Source: Stentor roeselii (lineage: Eukaryota; Ciliophora; Heterotrichea; Heterotrichida; Stentoridae). From it: 64,000 bases of DNA. Positions 58,034 through 64,000 of this stretch are shown piece by piece. Every line of letters begins with the position of its first letter. Position 1 is the stretch's first letter. The notes under the pieces were generated by a model. It was not told where the DNA came from and made no database searches. It worked only from the letters and a program-made list of their open reading frames with translations. The position numbers and the translations under genes were made by a program. Location of the stretch: the NCBI GenBank assembly GCA_006503475.1, contig RSEH01000064.1, positions 114,327-178,326 of the forward strand, written 5' to 3'.

Positions 58034-59908
58034 GTACTTCCCACTATGCCCACAGTTAAGAGGAATCAAGTACCCAGCATGGTAGATCTCATTTCCATCA
58101 TCATCTCTAATCGTGAGTTCTTCAGTGCTACTTCTGTTGAAGTTTTCAAGACACTTCAGTACTTTAGTCATTCCAGCCTTTAAAAACCTTGCCTGCCGAC
58201 AAAGGCCAATAATATTCGAGTTAACATTAAACTCGTTGTCCCTGAAAACTTCAGTCATCAAATCAATGGAATTTCTCATTTTCTGCATGGCTTTGTCCTT
58301 TCCCACGAAATTACTGCCAATTGGCAAGAAACTTCCCCAGGTTTGAATGACGCGCACCCAGCTACTGAGTTGTTCTTCAGTCTTCACTTCAGACAATGCG
58401 ACTCCCCCAGCATCGACTTCAAGTCCTTTAAAAACTTTGAAAGCGACAGCAGTGACAGCATCATCTTCAATGATTTCCGATTCTTTTCCCACTAATACAT
58501 AAGACTCTCTATTTTCAATGCTGGAGTCATTCGACTTGAACTGTTTAGTATATTTACAGACATTTAAAATACCTTCCAGCAGTTCTCTTAAACTTTCCCT
58601 ATCAAGTTCATTGCAGTTATAAGCAAGAGAAACTCCTGTTTTCAAAGAAGCCGGTTCTGGAATGATTTCATCTCTGGTATCACACGATAATATTTTATAA
58701 CAATTAGAAGCAATAAAGAGTTTCGAGGTATTATCATTCCATTTTGTGACACATCGAAAGACTTCTTTAGGAACAAGTCCTCTTCCAGTGACCAGTTGTT
58801 CAAGTGAGCTGAAAGTTCTATCAGCGAACAAGAAAGCGATTTCATTGCGACTTGCAAGAAAAGCAGCAGGGACGCCTCCAATGCTCTCGCCGTGGACGCC
58901 GACTCGTGAGTACATCTTGACCTTTGTGAGGAAGTCGAAGACTGCCTGGACGTCGGTCCTGATTCCGTGAGAAGTGGGAGACCCGCGAGTCCTTCCGTAT
59001 CCGCGATAGTTCCACATGCAGAAGTCAATGCCCAGGCTCAGGTAAAACTCAAGCCAGTTGTTCTGGTAAACCGCGTACTCGTAAAGACCACCGTTCGGGT
59101 TGCAGAAGATCACAATGGGAGTGTCTTCTTGACTCTCCTCACCTTTCACAATCACACAGTCTACTTCACCTTCTTCACTCTTCACGAAGTACTGCTCGCA
59201 ACGTGCGGTTGAGTGAAGGATCAGACGGAGAATGTTTAAATTTGTGAAAATTCCTTCTTGCATGAATTTCATTGGAAATTTCAATTGTTGGAAACGAGAT
59301 ATGAAAGTTTCTAAGGATAAAAAGGAATTTATGGTTGTTTTCAAAGTTAAGTTCTCAGGAAAGTCTTCAAATGTCACGTTTGTCCAGTCGTATTCTGAAG
59401 AATTCGCTAAAGCATTTAACAGGTTGTCAGATTTATCTGAAAAAATCGCAGTTGTTTCTGTCAAGGACTGAAAAACATGAACCATCTTGTCATGAAATGT
59501 TGACTGATAAGGAGTAAGTTCGTTTTTCGCGATGTTTTTGTAGCTGTTGATGAGAACATTGAAGATTTCTAAAGACTCTTGCAGTTGTATCGCGTTTTTC
59601 TTTATATGTAGCAGGTTTGATGACTTTTGAAGTAGTTCTAAAGCGATTTTCAACTCATGAAGATGTGCTAAAAAGTTACTGCAAAGCTCCTGTTCAAGTA
59701 TTGACTGCCACCAGAACCTCCAGAGTTTAAAAGAGCCGGGAAACATCAACAACTTGCTGATTTGACTCAACAGGCAGAAGAGAAGAAGCAGCAGGAGAGC
59801 AGTGCCCAGAATGAAACCGAGAAGAAGGAACCAGATGTAAAGAAAAACAAGAAGCAAGATAAGAGCAAGAGCGAGGTAAAAGTACTTCTGATGTTTTAAG
59901 GTCTCCAT
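57974..59908 (-). CDS. Membrane-anchored alpha/beta hydrolase (ABHD/BEM46-like)
   Basis: A 644-residue protein with one or two N-terminal membrane segments (about residues 8-58, Leu/Phe-rich), a helical region, and a catalytic domain. The oxyanion-side strand is VIFCNPNGGLYEYAVYQ. WNYRGYGRTRGSPTSHGIRTDVQAVFDFL follows, then the nucleophile elbow GVHGESIGGVPAAFLASR (GxSxG). The probable acid is in CDTRDEIIPEPASL, and the base His is in NCGHSGKYSEEE. The order fits ABHD12/13/16-type serine hydrolases, which act on lipids. All triad residues are visible. The ATG follows CTTATA. Its 3' end takes part in the junction repeat array. Substrate unknown. Confidence 0.82.
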   Translation of the reverse strand: METLKHQKYFYLALALILLLVFLYIWFLLLGFILGTALLLLLLFCLLSQISKLLMFPGSFKLWRFWWQSILEQELCSNFLAHLHELKIALELLQKSSNLLHIKKNAIQLQESLEIFNVLINSYKNIAKNELTPYQSTFHDKMVHVFQSLTETTAIFSDKSDNLLNALANSSEYDWTNVTFEDFPENLTLKTTINSFLSLETFISRFQQLKFPMKFMQEGIFTNLNILRLILHSTARCEQYFVKSEEGEVDCVIVKGEESQEDTPIVIFCNPNGGLYEYAVYQNNWLEFYLSLGIDFCMWNYRGYGRTRGSPTSHGIRTDVQAVFDFLTKVKMYSRVGVHGESIGGVPAAFLASRNEIAFLFADRTFSSLEQLVTGRGLVPKEVFRCVTKWNDNTSKLFIASNCYKILSCDTRDEIIPEPASLKTGVSLAYNCNELDRESLRELLEGILNVCKYTKQFKSNDSSIENRESYVLVGKESEIIEDDAVTAVAFKVFKGLEVDAGGVALSEVKTEEQLSSWVRVIQTWGSFLPIGSNFVGKDKAMQKMRNSIDLMTEVFRDNEFNVNSNIIGLCRQARFLKAGMTKVLKCLENFNRSSTEELTIRDDDGNEIYHAGYLIPLNCGHSGKYSEEEKDMVKFHLKQVKFIK

Positions 59909-59962
59909 TATAAGTTTAAATCATTTGAATAATCATTCTAGGACATTATTTCGAATTAACAG

Positions 59963-60778
59963 CTAAAAAACAAGGCAATTTCCACAAACATTCCCTGCTT
60001 TTCGACTCGTTGTCTTCTTCGGTACTGTCGGTTCAATGGCGTAGCTGAAGTCCAAAGAATTTTGATGTACCGAGTACGCCCGAGCGACGTCGACTTCCTT
60101 GTCACCAACAATAACCGACTTAGAACAACTTAAATATTTCCTTTCCTTTTCATCAATAAGTACCGAGACATACTTTTCCCCAAGAGCGATTAAGACGGCA
60201 GCGACAACAGCAGCGTATTTTCCACAAACCTGCACAGCTTTGCCTGTTTTCCACTTAATCCCTTCATTCGCCAGGAGTTCTCGAAGACATTCAACTTCAA
60301 GCAACTGTCCTCTTGGGGTATTAATGCAAATCTCAACATCTGCTCTGATTTTTTGACAGTAACTCGATTTCGGCTTGTCTTCTGAGTCAATCTTCATCAC
60401 TGAGTTGTTGAAAGGCAAGTACCCTGAGTCTTCCAATGGAACTTCTTTTGCTGGGTCGTTTGTTATCTGGAAGCCGAGGTCGTGGTAGAGGTAAATCCCT
60501 CCAAGCATTATGAAGATGTTTTCAAAACCTGCTGCTTTTAAAGACCAGAAAACTTTGCAGGCTGTTGTCAACTCGCCTTTGTCGTAACAGATTATTTTTG
60601 AGGTTTCGGAGAGGGAAAGACTTTGGACCTTTTTTATCAAGGATGACGAGTGGCTTGGAACTGTGAATTGCAGAGAATTCGGAATTGAACATAAGACTGT
60701 TGAACCTTCTTCTAGGCAGAGAAGAGTTGTGGTCTCGTGAAGTTCTTTTAGGGAAAAGGTGGAGAGAAATGGATTCAT
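59963..60778 (-). CDS. Two-domain rhodanese-like sulfurtransferase with C-terminal CaaX-like box
   Basis: A 271-residue protein with two rhodanese-type domains. The first holds KIICYDKGELTTACKVFWSLKAAGFENIFIMLGG. In the second, the active-site loop is VQVCGKYAAVVAAVLIALGEKYVSVLIDE (about residues 195-222), with the Cys in place. This is the layout of thiosulfate or 3-mercaptopyruvate sulfurtransferases, which move sulfur onto a cysteine persulfide and then to thiol or cyanide acceptors. The protein ends CGNCLVF, where CLVF fits a CaaX prenylation box (Phe in the last position favours geranylgeranylation). If used, it would anchor the enzyme to a membrane. Confidence 0.75.
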   Translation of the reverse strand: MNPFLSTFSLKELHETTTLLCLEEGSTVLCSIPNSLQFTVPSHSSSLIKKVQSLSLSETSKIICYDKGELTTACKVFWSLKAAGFENIFIMLGGIYLYHDLGFQITNDPAKEVPLEDSGYLPFNNSVMKIDSEDKPKSSYCQKIRADVEICINTPRGQLLEVECLRELLANEGIKWKTGKAVQVCGKYAAVVAAVLIALGEKYVSVLIDEKERKYLSCSKSVIVGDKEVDVARAYSVHQNSLDFSYAIEPTVPKKTTSRKAGNVCGNCLVF

Positions 60779-61251
60779 TTGGATTATGGGGATTTAGTGG
60801 ATGTGGAAGAGTGCGGCACATTGGTCTAAGGAGACCATGCATATTTCTCTTACTTCATTTGGCATAGCAGTCTACAGACTACAAAGGTGAGTCTATTTCC
60901 ATCTATGCGAGGATTTATTATTATAATGGAAGTTTTATAGGGTTTGATGTCTTGAAGTGGATTAGAAGAGGGATTTTTGGTTTGAGAGGATGGAGTGGTG
61001 ATTATATGGATGAATTTGTTTTTTATTAGTCTTAAAGTTTACTTAGGCTCTTAAAAACTTGGGATTTTTATTTAATTCTGTAATTTTTACTACTTGAGTT
61101 CAATCATCACTATCTTCAAAAGGTTTTATAAAAAAAAATTGAACATAAATCAAATTTTCGACGTTATACAAAATTATTTGAACAAAACTTAACCAGTGAA
61201 AAATTGATACTTCTCAAGATTTCCTAGTAACTTCTAAAAAATTCTTAGCAT
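60779..61251. other. 473-bp intergenic region
   Basis: Between the rhodanese-like start and the stop of the small coiled-coil gene. G/T-rich on the plus strand near 60780-61020, AT-rich after that. No gene, RNA or repeat recognised. A 60-codon plus-strand ORF (60685-60867) overlaps the rhodanese gene and is a shadow. Confidence 0.55.
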
Positions 61252-61596
61252 TTAAGAACTAGGTAATTTTAAGTTCAAGTCCTTAACCATCTTCAACTCA
61301 GCCTCTTGAATTTTTCTCGTCAGCCCCGACAAGTCCTGCTCAAGTTTGATTTTTTCTTGACTGACAGCTGCAATTTGTTGTTTCAAGAAATTAACTTCTG
61401 CTTTCGCTTCTCTGCTGATAGCTTTGAATTCTTTTTCGAGTTTTTCGACACTTTCCAGCATTTTCGCAGTCACTTCGCTATCAAGGTGCTCGACTGGTTG
61501 GGCTTCTTCTCGTCGGTTGCCCTTTTTAAGAGTTTGTATTTGGCCTTGCATGTAGTTCAGGAAGGAGTTGATGTCGGAGTGCTTCTTTTGCTCCAT
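61252..61596 (-). CDS. Small coiled-coil protein, 114 residues
   Basis: Starts with MEQKKHSDINSFLNYMQ behind CTTATAA. Residues ~45-110 are a strong coiled coil (KMLESVEKLEKEFKAISREAK, VNFLKQQIAAVSQEKIKLEQDL). No named family recognised. It could be a subunit or adaptor of a cytoskeletal or ciliary complex, but nothing in the sequence says which. Start context and heptad pattern make it a likely real gene. Confidence 0.6.
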   Translation of the reverse strand: MEQKKHSDINSFLNYMQGQIQTLKKGNRREEAQPVEHLDSEVTAKMLESVEKLEKEFKAISREAKAEVNFLKQQIAAVSQEKIKLEQDLSGLTRKIQEAELKMVKDLNLKLPSS

Positions 61597-62256
61597 TTAT
61601 AAGTCAGTTCGAGTTTAAATAATTGGTTTTTCTTAGTGATTTATTTTGATATGAATTTTTTGAGAAGAATGGATCATTTGATAATTTAGGTATTTTTAGA
61701 ATTAGATTTTTAGGGTCTTAATTATGACTTTGAGGGTAATATTGGGTTTAAGGGTGCTTCTAAAGGATTTTTTTTAGTTTTTTTATTCTTGTCTATCCAA
61801 CTACCATACAATCAGTTTGCGCACTCCTTGATTTAGAGACCAGAGATGAGGACACTCAAATCATAAAAAACCTGCTTTAAGTAAGGGTTTTTTAGGTCTT
61901 CATTAATAATGATTATCGGCCCAGATATGAATTGCTAGTGTTTAATAGAACATAAAGATAAATTGAAAGGCTTCCTTTTGAAATGATCAAACCTGCTTAA
62001 GTCTTAGAAGCACTTATAGGTAATTATTAAAAACTGAGATGTCAATATTTTCAAATTTGAAAGGAATAAAAGCAAATAGTGTGAAATGATCTTGTTTATA
62101 TATATTAAAATAATTAAATATTTCGATTAAGATGATAAATTCTTTTCTAGGTAAGTCTTTTTTTTCAATCTGAAAGTAAACATTAAACCTAATTGAGTCT
62201 AAATTAGAATATAAGCTCTGATTTTCGTGTCTTGAGCATAATTTTACTAATTTATA
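61597..62256. other. 660-bp AT-rich region
   Basis: 5' flank of the small coiled-coil gene and the start of a long degenerate zone. No convincing gene. Minus-strand ORFs that begin near here are treated below as shadows of a decayed plus-strand gene. Confidence 0.5.
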
Positions 62257-63318
62257 AATGGAAACTTTAAGAGGAAAAAGATCAACTTCAAAGCGAGAAG
62301 TGTAAGGAATTATGAATAAAGAACTTGACAAAACTTTAGAAAGCAAAGAAAGTATATTTAATCAAATAAAAAGTACCTTGTAAGTCGGTAACGAAAATAA
62401 AATCATTAATAACATTAAATTCTTCAAGATAGCATTCAAAACTGTGAAGAAACAATCTCTTTTTTACAGAAGGAACTCGATAACGAAAAAAATAAAGAAA
62501 TAGTATTGTAGAGCATATATAACAAAATCTTAGAGAACAACTTTTGGAAAGAGATAATTTTACTCTAAAATTTGAAAAACTAGTCAATACAGATACTTAG
62601 AGGTCGAAATACCTTCCAAATGAATTTAATGAAAATTGGGTGATTAAAGGTAATATAGGTCAATTCAGCAAAGATCTTAAATATATGAATATTTTTATAA
62701 TGCTTGGAACGAGCCAGACAGGAAAAACATTTGTACTGTCTAAATTTCTGATGCTCAATATGGTTATGATATAATGATACCAACTCAAAGTGTCACGTTG
62801 AGAAAAGTTAAGATAAAAGACGTAATTGTTCGTTAATTGATATTCCTTGAATATAAAATAGATTTACCTATATCATTCCAATGATAAGATAATAACATGA
62901 CTTAAGAGAAAATTATTTGAGCGAATAGACAATGCTGCATGACAAGTTAAAACCTTGAAAAATATAAATTTGTAAATTTTAACAAATCGAAGGAATAAAT
63001 TTACATAAAAAATTAAACTCTTGATAAAACAACTTAAAAGCCAACCAGCACAAGTTAAAAATCTTGAATAAATTAAAGAATAAAATCAAGAAGAAAAAAA
63101 TCCATTAATATCAGAGTTGCTAGTCCACCAAATAGAATTAGATACTTGAGGAAAGCCCCTTTCGAAATCTTGAAGAAAGCGAAGTAATGAAACAAGAAGA
63201 AATAAACTCGCTTGTCCAAAAGTAAGATGTCTTTAAACACAAGATGGAAAACTTCAAGAAATCATTTTTCAAGTTTTTATACAAGAATAACTTGATTAAT
63301 AAAATGAACAACTGAGTC
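62257..63318 (+). pseudogene. Decayed coiled-coil/P-loop gene, possibly kinesin-14-like
   Basis: Begins with a start motif like those of real genes (TTATAAATGGAAACTTTAAG). It then reads as a protein in changing frames with repeated stops: NKELDKTLESKESIFNQIK, QNLREQLLERDNFTLKFEKL, ENWVIKGNIGQF, NIFIMLGTSQTGKTFVLSKF (a P-loop GxxxxGKT at about 62705-62730), and later LIKQLKSQPAQVKNLE and EESEVMKQEEINSLVQK to a TGA near 63316. Coiled coil, then KGNI, then a P-loop is the order of C-terminal-motor kinesins, but motor motifs beyond the P-loop are missing or scrambled. Several TAA codons occupy places where Gln would fit. Boundaries are approximate and the identity is weak. Confidence 0.4.
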
Positions 63319-64000
63319 TTTGAAGGGTATATATGAATTTTTAAAAATTATATTACCAAATTACAGAGAATTTTATTTTGGATTATTAGTAGTTAATATA
63401 TGCATCTTATTTTAGTTTGATTGCAAGGTTTTTGCATCACGAGTGTTGATACCTATATATAAATGTTATCTTTCATAATTTTAGACTTTTAATTCTTTAT
63501 ATTAATTATTGGTCTAACGTGTTGATCCTCTTAAATCAGAGGCATTTCCATTTCTTATCGATTTTTGTAAGAAAATTATAGTTCGCTTATTAGAATCTTT
63601 GAACAAATAATCTAGAAAACATGAATAGCCTGAACTTAATTTGCTTGTTAAATTGTGGAATGTTTAATAAATGATTTATTAGGATGAAATAATAATAATA
63701 GTAGTTTTTGAAGACCATTTTCGAATCAGTAATTTTTTAAACGCTTGGATTATAATTTTATATACTTCTAAGTGTGTTATTAGTTTTTATTATTATACCT
63801 TAAACCATATAATTTCAGACTGGATTGAGATGTAGGGGCGGAGAATTTAAAATCATTAGGAGGTGCTTTTGGTTTGACATTATTGTTAAGTTTTATTTTT
63901 GCAACATAATGATCATGTTTATGGTGTGCACATGTACATCTTACACCGTTTCTAAAGATTTCAAAGTAATTATGGTAATCTGATTTTAAATTATTTATAT
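63319..64000. other. 682-bp AT-rich end of window
   Basis: No ORF, RNA gene or repeat seen. Confidence 0.5.

Noticed and set aside
62014-62783. Three consecutive minus-strand ORFs (83-110 codons) that look like exons
   Set aside because: No 15/16-nt intron joins them, none has a TATAA start context, and they lie antisense to a plus-strand protein-like relic with a P-loop. They are best seen as shadows.
1-64000. tRNA, rRNA or other structured RNA genes
   Set aside because: I scanned intergenic stretches by eye for B-box-like words with a matching acceptor stem and found none I could support. A tRNAscan/Infernal run would be decisive.

Overview
The window looks like a somatic (macronuclear-type) contig from a heterotrich ciliate close to Stentor. 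Four introns that can be proved from the reading frames are exactly 15 nt long (GTA...AG, T9-A10 in each). Stops are used as in the standard code: TAA, TAG and TGA all end genes. Genes are packed almost end to end, with start-to-start gaps as short as 5 nt. Most start codons sit directly behind a TATAA-type motif. The DNA between genes is very AT-rich. The genus is an inference. What is directly visible is the 15-nt introns, the compactness and eukaryotic, ciliate-type gene content.

Layout. 1-12.0 kb is a dense housekeeping block: DYRK kinase (cut by the window start), cohesin SCC3/STAG, cytochrome-b5-reductase-like enzyme, a glutaredoxin-fold protein, NAA10, a FAAH-type amidase, a PH-domain protein, a Rab GTPase, a coiled-coil protein, the tRNA methyltransferase TRMT10 with a tiny gene 6 nt upstream, and an 82-residue unknown. 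12.5-30 kb is a tandem array of five minus-strand leishmanolysin (M8) metalloproteases with long cysteine-rich tails, plus one decayed relic. Two members are intact. Two share the same frameshift and a lost catalytic Glu. One has an in-frame TGA. About 4.1 kb is repeated near-identically at a spacing of 7,975 bp.

31.5-38 kb is an unusual plus-strand cluster in the order RING+PHR-like, dead-lipase-like, dead-lipase-like, RING+PHR-like. It looks lineage-specific. 38.6-57.7 kb returns to dense genes: ZNF598/Hel2, a pseudo-otubain with its active site gone, a LamG + SelW-like + CHORD-like + EF-hand fusion, a ~2,680-residue coiled-coil/EF-hand giant, RMND5/GID2, an ELMO-domain protein and F-actin capping protein alpha. 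58-61.6 kb has an alpha/beta hydrolase, a two-domain rhodanese ending in a CaaX-like box and a small coiled-coil gene. 61.6-64 kb is AT-rich and holds what looks like a decayed coiled-coil/P-loop (possibly kinesin-14) gene.

Three ubiquitin-related genes (ZNF598, pseudo-otubain, RMND5) and the two RING proteins fall in one 22-kb stretch. I have no evidence that they act together. The most unusual genome-level signals are tandem repeats built from gene-gene junctions (41.6-42.1 kb and 57.7-58.0 kb), patchy switching of third-codon-position skew inside single genes, and mosaic near-identical tracts in the protease array.
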